A stretch of DNA of 64,000 bases from Bradyrhizobium sp. AZCC 1719 (GCF_036924525.1 NZ_JAZHRU010000001.1:5857001-5921000); one strand, 5' to 3'; shown: positions 32,232 to 42,875, counted from the stretch's first letter. Numbers and translations: made by a program. Notes: generated by a model from the letters alone, not told the origin.

Positions 32232-33734
32232 CTATTTCGTGGCTTCGTAATATTCCGCGACCAGCCGGTCCAGCAGGCGAACGCCGTAGCCGGATCCCCA
32301 ACTGTGGTTGATGTCGGTTTTCGGCGCGCCCATCGCGGTTCCCGCGACGTCGAGATGCGCCCACGGCGTGTTGTCGACGAATCGTTGCAGGAACTGTGCG
32401 GCGGTGATCGAGCCGCCGTGGCGCCCGCCGGTATTCTTCATGTCGGCAAACTGCGAATCGATCAGCTTGTCGTATTCAGGACCAAGCGGCATGCGCCAGA
32501 CGCGCTCACCGGTTTCATTTCCGATCTTGCTCAGCCGTTCCGCCAGTTCGTCATTGTTGGAGAACATGCCGGAATACTCGGTTCCGAGCGCGACCATGAT
32601 CGCGCCGGTGAGCGTTGCGAGATCGACCATGAATTTGGGTTTGAATTTCTTCGCCACGTGCCAGAGCACGTCGGCCAATACGAGCCGGCCTTCGGCATCA
32701 GTGTTGATGATTTCGATGGTCTGCCCTGACATCGAGGTGACGATATCGCCGGGGCGCTGGGCGTTGCCGTCGGGCATGTTCTCGACCAGGCCGATGGCGC
32801 CGACCGCGTTGACCTTCGCTTTGCGTGCCGCCAGCGCATGCATCAGCCCGACCACGCAGGCCGCGCCTCCCATGTCGCCCTTCATGTCCTCCATGCTGGC
32901 GGCGCCCTTGATGGAGATGCCGCCGGTATCGAAGCAGACGCCCTTGCCGACGAAAGCAACGGGCTGATCGCCCTTCTTGCCGCCGTTCCAGCGCATGATC
33001 ACGGTGCGGCCGGGCTGGGTCGAGCCCTGTGCGACGCCGAGCAAGGCGCCCATGCCGAGCTTCTTCATCGCCTTGACGTCGAGCACCTCGACATCGACGC
33101 CGAGCTTCTTGAGCTGGCTCGCACGGCGCGCGAATTCCACGGGGTAGAGTACGTTCGGCGGTTCGTTGACGAGTTCGCGCGCAATGATCACGCCGTCGAC
33201 GACATGGGACGCGGTCGCGAGCGCCTTTCGCGCGGCGGCGACATCGTCAACGGCAATCGAAATGTCGGCGCGAAGCGCGCCGTTCTCGCCGTCCTTCTTC
33301 TTGGTCTTGTAGCGGTCGAACTTATACGCGCGCAGCCGGATGCCCGACGCGATCGCGGCGGCCGAATCGGGCTGCATCGCCCCCTCAGGCAGTTCGGCGA
33401 TCACGGTGACCGCTGTGCTGGCGGTGTTGAGCCTGCCCGCCGTCACCCCGCCGAACTTGAGGAAATCCTTCTCCTTGATATCGGCCGGCTTGCCGACACC
33501 AACGACGATCAGGCGCTCTGCCTTGATTCCATCCGGCGCCGGGATGTCGAGCGTCGATCCGCTCTTGCCCTTGAACTGATTGACCGCCGCCGCCCGCTTG
33601 ACCGTATCGGCAGACTTCCCCAGCGCCTTCCGCGTCGCCTCGCCGAACTTCAATGCCTCGTCGCAAAACACCACGAGAACGGCGCGGGGGGCAGCGGAAA
33701 AAGCGACAAAGCCGACCTTGACGGCGTCGGTCAT
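32232..33734 (-). CDS. pepA: Leucyl aminopeptidase (M17)
   Basis: The 500-residue enzyme has the M17 signature NTDAEGRL near residue 344, the metal and lysine segment [15 protein letters not shown], and [18 protein letters not shown]. It removes N-terminal amino acids in the cytosol using two divalent metal ions and forms hexamers. The N-terminal domain (residues 1-170) is the usual macro-like region. Its start at 33734 follows GGAGGATTTACCT. It is divergent from lptF, as in many alphaproteobacteria. Confidence 0.97.
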   Translation of the reverse strand: MTDAVKVGFVAFSAAPRAVLVVFCDEALKFGEATRKALGKSADTVKRAAAVNQFKGKSGSTLDIPAPDGIKAERLIVVGVGKPADIKEKDFLKFGGVTAGRLNTASTAVTVIAELPEGAMQPDSAAAIASGIRLRAYKFDRYKTKKKDGENGALRADISIAVDDVAAARKALATASHVVDGVIIARELVNEPPNVLYPVEFARRASQLKKLGVDVEVLDVKAMKKLGMGALLGVAQGSTQPGRTVIMRWNGGKKGDQPVAFVGKGVCFDTGGISIKGAASMEDMKGDMGGAACVVGLMHALAARKAKVNAVGAIGLVENMPDGNAQRPGDIVTSMSGQTIEIINTDAEGRLVLADVLWHVAKKFKPKFMVDLATLTGAIMVALGTEYSGMFSNNDELAERLSKIGNETGERVWRMPLGPEYDKLIDSQFADMKNTGGRHGGSITAAQFLQRFVDNTPWAHLDVAGTAMGAPKTDINHSWGSGYGVRLLDRLVAEYYEATK

Positions 33735-34083
33735 AGGTAAATCCTCCAGAATTCAGGGCTGTCTTGCGCGGCCAGAATCGGTCCGCATTATGGAATGTTC
33801 TCTTCGGTAACGGCCCAAATCGCTCGGGACCTGATGTTTTCGGCACTATGGCCTGTCTGCCGCGCCACTGCCAAGCGCCGCAGTGGCTGGAACGCCACAT
33901 GAGGCGAATTATTAACCGTGTCGAGGGGACGCCACGGCCCGGCCATTTTGTTGACGGATCAAAGGGATGGTAGTGAGAATGTAGACGGCTGACGATTGGC
34001 GGCCCGACCAATGGGGAACCCTCAAACAGGGATTGGTCGGAAGCCGCCCTTTGGGCGTGCAAGGGTGGGATCGTGCGGTAACG
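33735..34083. other. Divergent intergenic region pepA / lptF with long imperfect hairpin
   Basis: This 349-base region must hold the pepA and lptF promoters. I find no coding frame in it. At 33998-34048 there is a long imperfect hairpin: GGCGGC plus CCGACCAAT pair with ATTGGTCGG plus GCCGCC, with a two-base bulge and an inner CCCT/AGGG pair. It ends 35 bases before the lptF ATG, so it would lie in the leader mRNA. Confidence 0.55.
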
Positions 34084-35253
34084 ATGGGGTCGATCGACAG
34101 GTACATTTTCCGCACGACGCTCGCGTCGTTTGCACTGGTCCTGGTCAGCCTCACCGGCGTGATCTGGATTACGCAGGCGTTGCGCGGCATCGACCTGATG
34201 ACCAGCCAGGGCCAGACCATCATCACCTTTCTCGGCATCACCAGCCTGGTGATTCCGGCGCTGGTTTTGATCATCGCCCCGATCGCGTTGATGATCGCGA
34301 TCTCCCACACGCTGAACAAGCTCGCCACCGATTCTGAAATCATCGTGATGAACGCCGCCGGCTTCTCGCCTTTCCGGCTGTTCCGCCCATTTTTCTATGC
34401 CACCTGCGTGGTGGCGCTGATGGTTGCCTTCATCGGCTCCTATCTCGCGCCCGACGGCATGCGCCGGATCAAGCAATGGGATGCCGAAATCACGGCCGAC
34501 GTGCTGACCAATATCCTGCAGCCCGGCCGCTTCGCCCAGCTCGACCAGAACCTGACGATTCGGATTCGCGAGCGCCAGCCGGGCGGCGTGCTCGCCGGCA
34601 TTTTCGTCGACGACCGCCGCGATCCCAAGGAGCGTGTCACCATCATCGCCAACCACGGCACGGTACTGAAGAACGAGAACGGCTCCTATCTGGTGCTCGA
34701 AGACGGCAATCTCGAACGTTTCGAGACGGGAAAGCGCGATCCGGCCTTTGTGGCGTTCGTTCGTTACGCTTTCGACATGTCGAAATTCTCCAATCGCGGC
34801 CGCGACGTCGCACTGGGGATTCGCGAACGCTATCTTTGGGAGCTGATCTCGCCATCGGGGGACGATCCGGTTTTCAAGCAGCTTTCCGGGCAGTTTCACG
34901 CCGAGCTGCATGACCGCTTCCTGGCGCCGGTCTATCCCTTCGCCTTCGCAGTGCTGACGTTTGCCTTCCTCGGCACGCCGCGCACCACGCGCCAGAGCCG
35001 CAATTTTTCGATCGGCGGGTCGATCCTGGCGGTGTTTGGCCTGCGCATGGCGGGATTCGCCTGCTCGGTAATGACGGTGAAGACGCCAAGCATGGCTCTC
35101 GTGCAGTATTCGATGCTGTTCGGCGCGATCGGCGTCGGGCTGTGGATGATCATCGGCGGCATCGTGGTGGAGCCGCCGGCCGCGCTGATGGAGGCCATCA
35201 ACAGGTCGAACGCACGCCTCGCTCGGCTCTTTGGACGGCCCGCCACCGCATGA
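34084..35253 (+). CDS. lptF: LPS export ABC transporter permease LptF
   Basis: The 389-residue protein has six membrane helices in two groups of three around a large periplasmic beta-jellyroll domain (residues about 120-270). Start GSIDRYIFRTTLASFALV and VMNAAGFSPFRLFRPFF are typical of LptF (YjgP). LptF and LptG form the inner-membrane channel of the LptB2FGC complex, which lifts LPS out of the membrane with ATP energy supplied by LptB. LptB is not in the window. The ATG at 34084 fits the family start; upstream codons have none. Its stop overlaps the lptG start by four bases. Confidence 0.95.
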   Translation: MGSIDRYIFRTTLASFALVLVSLTGVIWITQALRGIDLMTSQGQTIITFLGITSLVIPALVLIIAPIALMIAISHTLNKLATDSEIIVMNAAGFSPFRLFRPFFYATCVVALMVAFIGSYLAPDGMRRIKQWDAEITADVLTNILQPGRFAQLDQNLTIRIRERQPGGVLAGIFVDDRRDPKERVTIIANHGTVLKNENGSYLVLEDGNLERFETGKRDPAFVAFVRYAFDMSKFSNRGRDVALGIRERYLWELISPSGDDPVFKQLSGQFHAELHDRFLAPVYPFAFAVLTFAFLGTPRTTRQSRNFSIGGSILAVFGLRMAGFACSVMTVKTPSMALVQYSMLFGAIGVGLWMIIGGIVVEPPAALMEAINRSNARLARLFGRPATA

Positions 35254-36347
35254 GCATGATGACCAACACGCTCGGGCGATACTTTGCCGGCCGCTTCCTG
35301 ATCTCGGCTGTGGGCGTGTTTGCGAGCATTTTCGTGCTGCTCGTGCTGGTCGATTACATCGAAATGGTCCGCAAGACCTCCGGGCTGGTATCCGCATCGG
35401 CGATCACGGTGGCGCAGACGTCGCTGTATCGGGTGCCGCAACTGCTCGAAAAGCTGATGCCGTTCTGCGTCTTGATCGGCGCGATGACCTGCTATCTCGC
35501 GCTATCGCGGCGGCTTGAGCTGGTGGTGGCACGCGCGGCCGGCGTATCCGCCTGGCAGTTCATTTCACCGGCACTGGCAAGCTCGATCATCCTCGGCACC
35601 CTGGCAACGGTTGCCTACAACCCGATGTCGGCGAACCTGCGCGAACTGTCCAAGCGGATGGAGGCCGAACTGTTCGGCTCGGCGCCCGGCGGCGGCATTC
35701 AGGATGCATCCGGCTTCTGGCTCAACCAGATCAACAGCGACGGCCAGTCGATCATCAATGCGGCGCGCAGCGAGCAGCAGGGTGTCCGGCTGACGGGGCT
35801 GACCGTGTTCCGGTTCGATACCGATCTCCAGTTCAAGGAGCGAATCGAGGCGCGCGAAGCCTCACTCGAAGAGGGCCGCTGGGCCTTCAAATCGGTACGT
35901 CGATACTCCCTGGATAAACCTCCGGTTGATCAGGAGACCTATTACCTCTCAACCACCCTGACCCCGGCCCAGGTTCGCAACAGTTTCTCGACCCCCGAAA
36001 CCGTGTCTTTTTGGCAACTGCCCGGCTATATCCGCTCTTCCGAAAGCTCCGGCTTCGCGACCGCAGGCTACCGTCTGCAGTACCATAAGCTCATCGCACA
36101 GCCATTTTTGCTGGCTGCAATGGTGATGTTGGCGGCTTCCGTCAGCCTTCGCTTCTTCCGGATGGGCGGCGTGCAAAAGATGGTTTTAAGTGGCGTGGGC
36201 GCAGGGTTTCTGCTCTACGTTCTATCGAAAGTTACTGAGGATTTGAGCAAGGCTGAGTTGATGCATCCCATCGCTGCGGCGTGGTTGCCTGTCTGTGTGG
36301 GCGGCCTCACCGGCTTCTTAGCCTTGCTGTACCAGGAGGACGGGTAG
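35250..36347 (+). CDS. lptG: LPS export ABC transporter permease LptG
   Basis: The 365-residue protein mirrors LptF: MTNTLGRYFAGRFLISAVGV, helices around FASIFVLLVLVDYIEM, a periplasmic domain with NPMSANLRELSKRMEAELFG, and C-terminal helices with RMGGVQKMVLSGVGAGFLLY. It is the second half of the LPS extraction channel. The start codon overlaps the lptF stop (ATGA). The stop TAG overlaps the GTG of lptD in TAGTG, so three genes are translationally linked. Confidence 0.95.
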   Translation: MSMMTNTLGRYFAGRFLISAVGVFASIFVLLVLVDYIEMVRKTSGLVSASAITVAQTSLYRVPQLLEKLMPFCVLIGAMTCYLALSRRLELVVARAAGVSAWQFISPALASSIILGTLATVAYNPMSANLRELSKRMEAELFGSAPGGGIQDASGFWLNQINSDGQSIINAARSEQQGVRLTGLTVFRFDTDLQFKERIEAREASLEEGRWAFKSVRRYSLDKPPVDQETYYLSTTLTPAQVRNSFSTPETVSFWQLPGYIRSSESSGFATAGYRLQYHKLIAQPFLLAAMVMLAASVSLRFFRMGGVQKMVLSGVGAGFLLYVLSKVTEDLSKAELMHPIAAAWLPVCVGGLTGFLALLYQEDG

Positions 36348-38842
36348 TGGCCGTTGTCGCCGCCCGCCAGTTGAGGTCGCCTGCGTTCAGGCGGCGCACC
36401 ACCGTGCGCCGCTATCGAGCCCGCTTGGCCGCCGTTGGCGTACCTATGTTTGCCTTGCTCGCCGGACTGGTTTTCGGCGGCATGATCGAGCTTGCCCTGA
36501 CGGCTCCCGCCGCGGCGCAAAGCTTCACCTACAATCCGCGCCCGCCCAAGCCGCCGCCACGGCCCACCAACAACGACGGCAAGATGCTCGTGCAAGCCGT
36601 CGAGGTGGACTACGACTATAACAACCAGCGCGTGTCGGCGGTCGGCAACGTGCAGATGTTCTACAACGGCACCAGCGTGGAGGCCGACAAGGTCATTTAC
36701 GACCAGAAGACCAAGCGGCTGCATGCAGAGGGCAACATCCGCCTGACCGATGCGGAAGGCAAAGTCACCTACGCCAACATCATGGATCTGAGCGACGACT
36801 ACCGTGACGGTTTCGTCGATTCGCTGCGCGTCGATACGGCTGACGATACGCGCATGGCGGCGACGCGCGCCGACCGTTCCGCCGGCAATTACACCGTGTT
36901 CGAAAATGGCGTCTATACCGCCTGCGCGCCATGCAAGGACAATCCGAAGAAGCCGCCACTGTGGCAGGTCAAGGGTGCGCGCATCATCCACGACCAGACC
37001 GACAAGATGCTGTACTTCGAGAACGCGCAGCTCGAATTCTTCGGCGTGCCGATGGCGTATCTGCCGTATTTTTCGACGCCCGATCCGACCGTCAAGCGCA
37101 AGACGGGCTTTCTGATGCCCGCCTACAGCAACAACTCGACCTATGGCTACGCCGTCGAGACCCCGTTCTACTGGGCGATCGCGCCGGACTATGACGCGAC
37201 GTTCAGTCCGCGCTTCACGACGCGGCAAGGCGTGCTGTTCCAGGGCGAATTCCGCCAGCGCCTGATCAACGGCTCGTACCAGATCCGCGGCTACGGCATC
37301 AATCAGCTCGATCCCGGCGCGTTCGCCGGCCTGCCCGGCGATCGTGACTTCCGCGGCGGCGTCGACACCAAGGGCCAGTTCGCCATCAACGACAAATGGG
37401 TCTGGGGATGGGACGGCGTCCTGCTGTCGGACTACTACTTCTTCTCTGATTATCGGCTGGCCCAATACAAGGATCCGCTGGGCTCGTTCCTGAGCCTGCC
37501 GACGGAAGCGATTTCGCAGCTCTATCTGACCGGCGTTGGCAATCGCAGCTTCTTCGATGCGCGCACGATCCATTACCTCTCCTTCTCCGGGAACCAGGAC
37601 AAGGTCCCGGTGATCCATCCGGTCGTCGACTATTCCAACGTGATCAACCACCCGATCCTCGGCGGTGAGGTCAGCTACAAGACGAACTTCACCAGCCTGT
37701 CGCGCACGACCGCGGCGTTCGACCCGATCACGACGCTGGCCAACACCAACGGCCTGTGCCTCAACGCATCGGCCGATCCGCTGGCCCGGATTCCCTCGCA
37801 GTGCCTGCTGCGCGGCATGCCCGGCACCTACACGCGGCTGACGGCCGAAGCGCAGTGGCGGCGCTCGTACACCGATCCGATCGGTCAGATCTGGACGCCG
37901 TTTGCGATCATGCGCGCCGACGCCATCGACGCCTCGATCTCGAACCAGCCGGGCGTTTCGAACTTCCTGCCCGTGGGCGACACGCAGGCGGTCCGCCTGA
38001 TGCCGACGGTCGGCCTCGAATATCGCTACCCCTTCATCAACGTTCAGCCCTGGGGCACCACCACGATCGAGCCGATTGCGCAGATCATCGCTCGTCCGAA
38101 CGAGACCTTCGCCGGCCGGCTGCCGAACGAAGACGCGCAGAGCATGGTGTTCGACGCCAGCAACCTGTTCGCGATCGACAAGTTCTCCGGCTACGACCGC
38201 GTCGAGGGCGGCGGCCGCGCCAATGTCGGCGTGCAGGCGACCACGCAGTTCGATCGCGGCGGCAGCGTCAATGTGCTGTTCGGCCAATCCTACCAGTTGT
38301 TCGGCCTGAACTCGTTCGCCGTGGCGGACCCGACCAACACGGCGCTGAATTCCGGCCTGCAGACCACCCGCTCCGACTACGTCGCCCGCGTCAATTATTC
38401 GCCGAACCGGACCTATACGTTCAGCGTGCGCTCGCGCATGGATGAAGCAACGGCGAACGTCAATCGCTTCGAAGCCGAAGGACGCGCCTCGTTCGACCGC
38501 TGGTCGGTCAGCATGATGTATGGCAACTATGCCGCCCAGCCGGAACTCGGGTACCTGACCCGGCGCGAAGGCTTGCTCGGCAGCGCATCCATCAAGGTGG
38601 CGTCGAACTGGGTCGTTTCGGGAGCCGCTCGCTGGGATCTTGAAGCCAACAAGCTGAACCAGTACATCATCGGCGCCGGCTATGTGGACGATTGCTTCGT
38701 GCTGGCCGCCAACTACGTCACGTCCTATACCTACTCCGCCGGGACGACGCCGCCGGTGCTCAATCACGCTTTCATGGTGCAGATCGGCCTACGGACCATT
38801 GCGAATACGTCCTCGTCGTCTGGCAGCAGCGGCATTCAGTAG
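36347..38842 (+). CDS. lptD: LPS assembly outer-membrane protein LptD
   Basis: A GTG start at 36347 has a perfect AGGAGG seven bases upstream and shares a G with the lptG stop. The 831-residue product has a long signal region ending near APAAAQS (about residue 58), an N-terminal LptA-like beta-jellyroll (VEVDYDYNNQRVSAVGNVQM to GFVDSLRVDTADDTRMAA) and a beta-barrel of about 600 residues. It places LPS in the outer leaflet together with LptE. Cysteines at CAPCKDNP could form a disulfide as in other LptD proteins. Length is within the family range. A SurA-type chaperone gene follows, which fits barrel assembly. Confidence 0.95.
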   Translation: MAVVAARQLRSPAFRRRTTVRRYRARLAAVGVPMFALLAGLVFGGMIELALTAPAAAQSFTYNPRPPKPPPRPTNNDGKMLVQAVEVDYDYNNQRVSAVGNVQMFYNGTSVEADKVIYDQKTKRLHAEGNIRLTDAEGKVTYANIMDLSDDYRDGFVDSLRVDTADDTRMAATRADRSAGNYTVFENGVYTACAPCKDNPKKPPLWQVKGARIIHDQTDKMLYFENAQLEFFGVPMAYLPYFSTPDPTVKRKTGFLMPAYSNNSTYGYAVETPFYWAIAPDYDATFSPRFTTRQGVLFQGEFRQRLINGSYQIRGYGINQLDPGAFAGLPGDRDFRGGVDTKGQFAINDKWVWGWDGVLLSDYYFFSDYRLAQYKDPLGSFLSLPTEAISQLYLTGVGNRSFFDARTIHYLSFSGNQDKVPVIHPVVDYSNVINHPILGGEVSYKTNFTSLSRTTAAFDPITTLANTNGLCLNASADPLARIPSQCLLRGMPGTYTRLTAEAQWRRSYTDPIGQIWTPFAIMRADAIDASISNQPGVSNFLPVGDTQAVRLMPTVGLEYRYPFINVQPWGTTTIEPIAQIIARPNETFAGRLPNEDAQSMVFDASNLFAIDKFSGYDRVEGGGRANVGVQATTQFDRGGSVNVLFGQSYQLFGLNSFAVADPTNTALNSGLQTTRSDYVARVNYSPNRTYTFSVRSRMDEATANVNRFEAEGRASFDRWSVSMMYGNYAAQPELGYLTRREGLLGSASIKVASNWVVSGAARWDLEANKLNQYIIGAGYVDDCFVLAANYVTSYTYSAGTTPPVLNHAFMVQIGLRTIANTSSSSGSSGIQ

Positions 38843-38908
38843 CGTGAGGCCCGACCTTGCCGGAGAATACTCAGCACCGCGCGGTACGAATTGGTTGATA
38901 CGACTGAT

Positions 38909-39856
38909 ATGACCATGCCGACCATTACGCTCCTTCCTCGCCGATTTTGGTCCCTGATCGCCGGCGGCGCCGTTGCGCTTGCCGTTCTGGCCGGCGGCGC
39001 TTCACCGCTGCAAGCGCAGTCCGTGGCAGTGATGGTGAACGGTGAGCCCATCACCACTCTCGATATAGAGCAGCGCACCAAGCTCAACTTCCTGACCACG
39101 CGGAAGCAGATGCCGCGCAAGGAGGTGATCGAGGAACTGATCGACGAAAAGGTGAAGATCAAGGAGGGCAAGCGGTTCGGCGTCGATCCCAGCGCAAGCG
39201 ATATGGATCAGGCCTATGCGGGAATGAGCCAGCGGATGCGTATCTCGCCCGAACAGTTGACCAAGTCCCTGGAGAGCCAGGGGGTCCGGCCGGAAACGCT
39301 GAAGGCCCGCCTCAAGGCCGAGATGGTCTGGGGCAGCCTGGTGCGCGGCCGTTTCAAGGAGAGCCTCCAGGTCGGCGAGAAGGACGTTGCCGACGCCGCC
39401 CAGCAAAGCGGCGAAGCGACCCAGGCCGACGCGTTCGAATACAGGCTGCAGCCAATCGTGCTGATCGTGCCGCGCGGCTCGGCGCAAAGCGCGATCGACT
39501 TGCGGCGCAAGGAGGCAGAGTCCTTGCGCGAGCGCGTGCAGAGTTGCGAGCAGGCCAACTCCTACTTCAAGTCGATGCAGAATGCCGCGATCCGCGGCAT
39601 CGTCACCAAGACTTCGGCCGACATACCCGGCCCGCTTCGCGAGCTCCTGGACAAGACGCCGGTCGGTCGCCTGACCCCGCCCGAAATCACCAAACAGGGC
39701 GTCGAGATGGTGGCGTTGTGCGACCGCAAGCCGACCAAGATCGATACGCCGAAGAAGCGGGAGATCCGGGAAAAGATGTACGCGCAGAAGTACGAGGCAA
39801 AGTCGAAGGCTTACCTGGCCGACATCCGCAAAGCTGCGATGATCGAATATCGTTGA
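38909..39856 (+). CDS. surA: SurA-type periplasmic chaperone
   Basis: The 315-residue product has a signal peptide ending near ASPLQAQS and a SurA N-terminal domain (VAVMVNGEPITTLDIEQRTK, PRKEVIEELIDEKVKIKEGK, SPEQLTKSLESQGVRPETLK). A parvulin-like domain in the second half is only weakly visible, so isomerase activity is uncertain. It lies between lptD and pdxA as in most alphaproteobacteria and would escort outer-membrane proteins such as LptD. The ATG at 38909 is preferred over an in-frame TTG at 38891; ATG 38915 is also possible, and no clear ribosome site decides. Confidence 0.9.
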   Translation: MTMPTITLLPRRFWSLIAGGAVALAVLAGGASPLQAQSVAVMVNGEPITTLDIEQRTKLNFLTTRKQMPRKEVIEELIDEKVKIKEGKRFGVDPSASDMDQAYAGMSQRMRISPEQLTKSLESQGVRPETLKARLKAEMVWGSLVRGRFKESLQVGEKDVADAAQQSGEATQADAFEYRLQPIVLIVPRGSAQSAIDLRRKEAESLRERVQSCEQANSYFKSMQNAAIRGIVTKTSADIPGPLRELLDKTPVGRLTPPEITKQGVEMVALCDRKPTKIDTPKKREIREKMYAQKYEAKSKAYLADIRKAAMIEYR

Positions 39857-39859
39857 TGC

Positions 39860-40864
39860 ATGGCAAAGCCCCTCGCGCTGACATCGGGCGAACCTGCGGG
39901 CATCGGCCCCGACATCGCCCTTGAAGCGTGGCGGCGGCGCGGTGAGCTGGACCTCCCGCCGTTCTACCTGCTCGGCGATCGCGCGTTCTTCGCCGAGCGG
40001 GCGAAAATCCTGGGATTGTCGATAGACCTCGCGGACGCCGTGCCTGAGGAAGCGAGCGCGGCATTTGCGACGGCCCTGCCCGTGGTCGCAACCGGCGACA
40101 TCGCGACCGCGCCCCCCGGACTGCCAGACCAGACCAGTGCGAGCGCGGCGCTTGCCTCGATTCGTCATGCGGTCGACCACGTCAGGGCCGGACGCGCCGG
40201 CGCCGTCGTCACCAACCCGATCGCCAAGAGCGTGCTCTACCGCGCCGGATTCCGCCATCCCGGCCATACCGAGTATCTCGCCGAGCTTGCCGCCGATGGC
40301 GGCCGCGTGCCGCAGCCGGTGATGATGCTGTGGTCGCCGGCGCTCGCCGTCGTTCCCGTGACCATCCATCTTTCGCTGCGCGAGGCGCTGGCCCAGCTCT
40401 CAGCCGAGCTGATCGTCACGACAGCCCGGATTGCAGTTGCGGATCTGAAAGCCCATTTCGGCCTTGCCCAGCCACGCCTTGCGATATCGGGCCTCAATCC
40501 GCATGCCGGCGAAGACGGCTCGCTCGGCAGCGAAGACATCGACATCGTAGCACCCGCCGTCGAAATGCTGCGCAAGGAAGGCATCGATGCCCGGGGCCCG
40601 CTGCCGGCGGACACCATGTTCCACGCCGCGGCGCGCAAGACCTATGACTGCGCCATCTGCATGTATCACGACCAGGCGCTGATCCCGATCAAGACCATTG
40701 CGTTCGACGACGCCGTCAACGTCACGCTCGGATTGCCCTTCATCCGCACCTCGCCGGACCACGGCACCGCCTTCGACATTGCCGGCACCGGCAAAGCCAA
40801 CCCGTCGAGTCTCGCCGCGGCGTTGCGGCTCGCCGCGCGCATGGCGGCGACGAAACCTTCATGA
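39860..40864 (+). CDS. pdxA: 4-hydroxythreonine-4-phosphate dehydrogenase
   Basis: The 334-residue enzyme starts [20 protein letters not shown] and has [20 protein letters not shown] with a metal-binding His in [25 protein letters not shown] and [18 protein letters not shown]. It oxidises 4-phosphohydroxythreonine in vitamin B6 synthesis, using NAD and a divalent metal. It starts three bases after surA and overlaps rsmA by four bases, so all are coupled. Confidence 0.97.
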   Translation: MAKPLALTSGEPAGIGPDIALEAWRRRGELDLPPFYLLGDRAFFAERAKILGLSIDLADAVPEEASAAFATALPVVATGDIATAPPGLPDQTSASAALASIRHAVDHVRAGRAGAVVTNPIAKSVLYRAGFRHPGHTEYLAELAADGGRVPQPVMMLWSPALAVVPVTIHLSLREALAQLSAELIVTTARIAVADLKAHFGLAQPRLAISGLNPHAGEDGSLGSEDIDIVAPAVEMLRKEGIDARGPLPADTMFHAAARKTYDCAICMYHDQALIPIKTIAFDDAVNVTLGLPFIRTSPDHGTAFDIAGTGKANPSSLAAALRLAARMAATKPS

Positions 40865-41718
40865 GCGCGATCGACGATCTGCCGCCGCTGCGCGAGGTCA
40901 TCCGCGAACATTCCCTGTCGGCCCGCAAATCGCTCGGTCAGAATTTTCTGCTCGACCTCAACCTCACCGCGCGGATTGCACGCGCCGCTGGCCCGCTCGA
41001 AGGCGCCACCATCATCGAGGTCGGTCCCGGCCCCGGCGGCCTGACGCGCGCGCTGCTGGCGCTCGGCGCCAAACGCGTCATCGCGGTCGAGCGCGACGAG
41101 CGCGCGCTGGCGCCGCTCGATTACATCGCCAAGCGCTATCCTGGCCGGCTGGAGATCGTTCACGCCGACGCGCAGCGCTTCGATCCCCGCCCGATGCTGG
41201 GCGGCGAGCGGGCAAAAATCGTCGCCAACCTGCCCTACAATATCGCGACCGCGCTTCTGGTGGACTGGCTCTCGATCGAGCCATGGCCGCCCTGGTACGA
41301 CATGATGGTGCTGATGTTTCAGCGCGAGGTCGCCGAGCGGATCGTCGCCAAGGAGAACGACGAGGCCTACGGCCGGCTCGCGGTGCTCGCCAACTGGCGC
41401 TCGGAGACCAAAATCCTGTTCGACATTTCCCCCGCCGCGTTCGTGCCGCAGCCGAAAGTGACCTCCTCGGTGGTGCGGCTGGCGCCGCGTGAGGCACCCG
41501 AGCCGTGTGACCGCCGCGCCCTCGAACAGGTGGCGGCCGCGGCCTTCGGCCAGCGCCGCAAAATGCTGCGGCAGAGCCTCAAATCGCTCTCGGTCGATCC
41601 CGCCCGGCTGGCCGAAGCCGCGCATATCGACCCGACCAGGCGCGCCGAAACCATTCCAATCTCCGGCTTTGTTGCCATGGCCCGCGAATTGACCGATATA
41701 CGAAGCATAAAAACTTAA
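40861..41718 (+). CDS. rsmA: 16S rRNA dimethyladenosine transferase RsmA (KsgA)
   Basis: The 285-residue enzyme has the N-terminal [16 protein letters not shown], the SAM motif [14 protein letters not shown] and the catalytic NLPYNIAT motif. It dimethylates two adjacent adenines near the 3' end of 16S rRNA during 30S maturation. Start overlaps pdxA by four bases. It is the last gene of the lptF-rsmA unit; in many relatives gmk follows, but here accessory genes intervene. Confidence 0.97.
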   Translation: MSAIDDLPPLREVIREHSLSARKSLGQNFLLDLNLTARIARAAGPLEGATIIEVGPGPGGLTRALLALGAKRVIAVERDERALAPLDYIAKRYPGRLEIVHADAQRFDPRPMLGGERAKIVANLPYNIATALLVDWLSIEPWPPWYDMMVLMFQREVAERIVAKENDEAYGRLAVLANWRSETKILFDISPAAFVPQPKVTSSVVRLAPREAPEPCDRRALEQVAAAAFGQRRKMLRQSLKSLSVDPARLAEAAHIDPTRRAETIPISGFVAMARELTDIRSIKT

Positions 41719-41753
41719 AATGCCCCGAAGAAACTGCTCGAGGAGATGATGCC

Positions 41754-42812
41754 ATGGCGCTGATGCGTCGCCAGTCGCTGGTCAAGTTCGATGCGCCGTT
41801 GTGCGAAACCATTGTCGACACGCCGAAGCCGCAAGGACGCGAAGTCCTCGTCCGCATCGAGCGCTGCGGTCTCTGCCATTCCGACCTGCACATCCAGGAC
41901 GGCTATGCCGATCTCGGCGGCGGCAAACGGCTCGACACCACGCGCGGCATGACGCTGCCGTTCACGCTCGGGCACGAGATTGCCGGCGTCGTCGATGAAG
42001 TCGGTCCCGATGTGTCGAAAGAGCTGATCGGAAGGAAGCAGGCGGTATTCCCCTGGATCGGCTGCGGCCAGTGCCGCGACTGCGCCAATGGCGACGAAAA
42101 CCTCTGCGTCAAGCAGCGCTTCCTCGGCGTCTCCATCGATGGCGGCTTTGCCACTCACGTGCTGGTACCTGACGCCAAATATCTGCTGGATTACGATCCG
42201 TTGCCGGTCAATCAGGCGGCGACGCTGATGTGCTCGGGCGTCACCGCCTATGGCGCGCTGAAGCGGCTGGTCGACCGTCCGCGGCAGCGCAACCTTTTGC
42301 TGATCGGGCTCGGCGGCGTCGGCATGATGGGGCTTTCGTTCGCGCAGGCGATGTTCAAGCAGAACATCACGGTCGCCGACCTCTCTCCTGCCGCGCGCGA
42401 GACTGCGCTGCAGAACGGCGCAGCGGTTGCCTACGATCCGGCCGAGCCCGAGGTTATCAGGCGCATCCTGAAAGAGACCGAAGGCGGCTTCGACGGCGTC
42501 GTCGATTTTGCAGGCAATGAGAAATCGATGGCGTTCGCCGTTGCAACCGTCGCACGCGGCGGCAAGATCGTGGTGTCCGGCCTGATGGGCGGCAATTTCA
42601 GCCTGCCGATGGTGCAATGGGTCTACAAGCGCATGACCATCGAGGGCTTCATGGTCGGCACACTCGCCGAGGCCAAGGAATTGATGGCCCTCGCCCGCGC
42701 CGGCAAGATCAAGCCGACGCCGATGAAGGAAGAGCCGATGGCCGACGTCCAGAAATGGATCGACGAACTGCGCGCCGGCAAGGTGGTGGGACGTATCGTG
42801 CTGAAGAACTGA
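41754..42812 (+). CDS. Zinc-containing alcohol dehydrogenase
   Basis: The 352-residue MDR enzyme has the catalytic zinc motif RCGLCHSDLH with Cys38, the GHEIAGVV motif, four structural-zinc cysteines in IGCGQCRDCANGDENLC, and the NAD fold LLIGLGGVGMMGLSFAQA followed by VADLS, in which Asp favours NAD over NADP. The substrate is probably an alcohol or aldehyde, not further known. GAGGAG lies upstream of the ATG. It starts 35 bases after rsmA on the same strand and may be read from the same transcript. Confidence 0.93.
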   Translation: MALMRRQSLVKFDAPLCETIVDTPKPQGREVLVRIERCGLCHSDLHIQDGYADLGGGKRLDTTRGMTLPFTLGHEIAGVVDEVGPDVSKELIGRKQAVFPWIGCGQCRDCANGDENLCVKQRFLGVSIDGGFATHVLVPDAKYLLDYDPLPVNQAATLMCSGVTAYGALKRLVDRPRQRNLLLIGLGGVGMMGLSFAQAMFKQNITVADLSPAARETALQNGAAVAYDPAEPEVIRRILKETEGGFDGVVDFAGNEKSMAFAVATVARGGKIVVSGLMGGNFSLPMVQWVYKRMTIEGFMVGTLAEAKELMALARAGKIKPTPMKEEPMADVQKWIDELRAGKVVGRIVLKN

Positions 42813-42875
42813 GGCAGCACGCGCGGCTATCGGCGGCATTGCTGCGTTGAGGCAGCACCGCTCGCGACGCGATCG

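Noticed and set aside
36215..38767. 850-codon minus-strand frame over lptD
   Set aside because: Shadow of lptD; the product is Arg/Asp/His-rich without domains.
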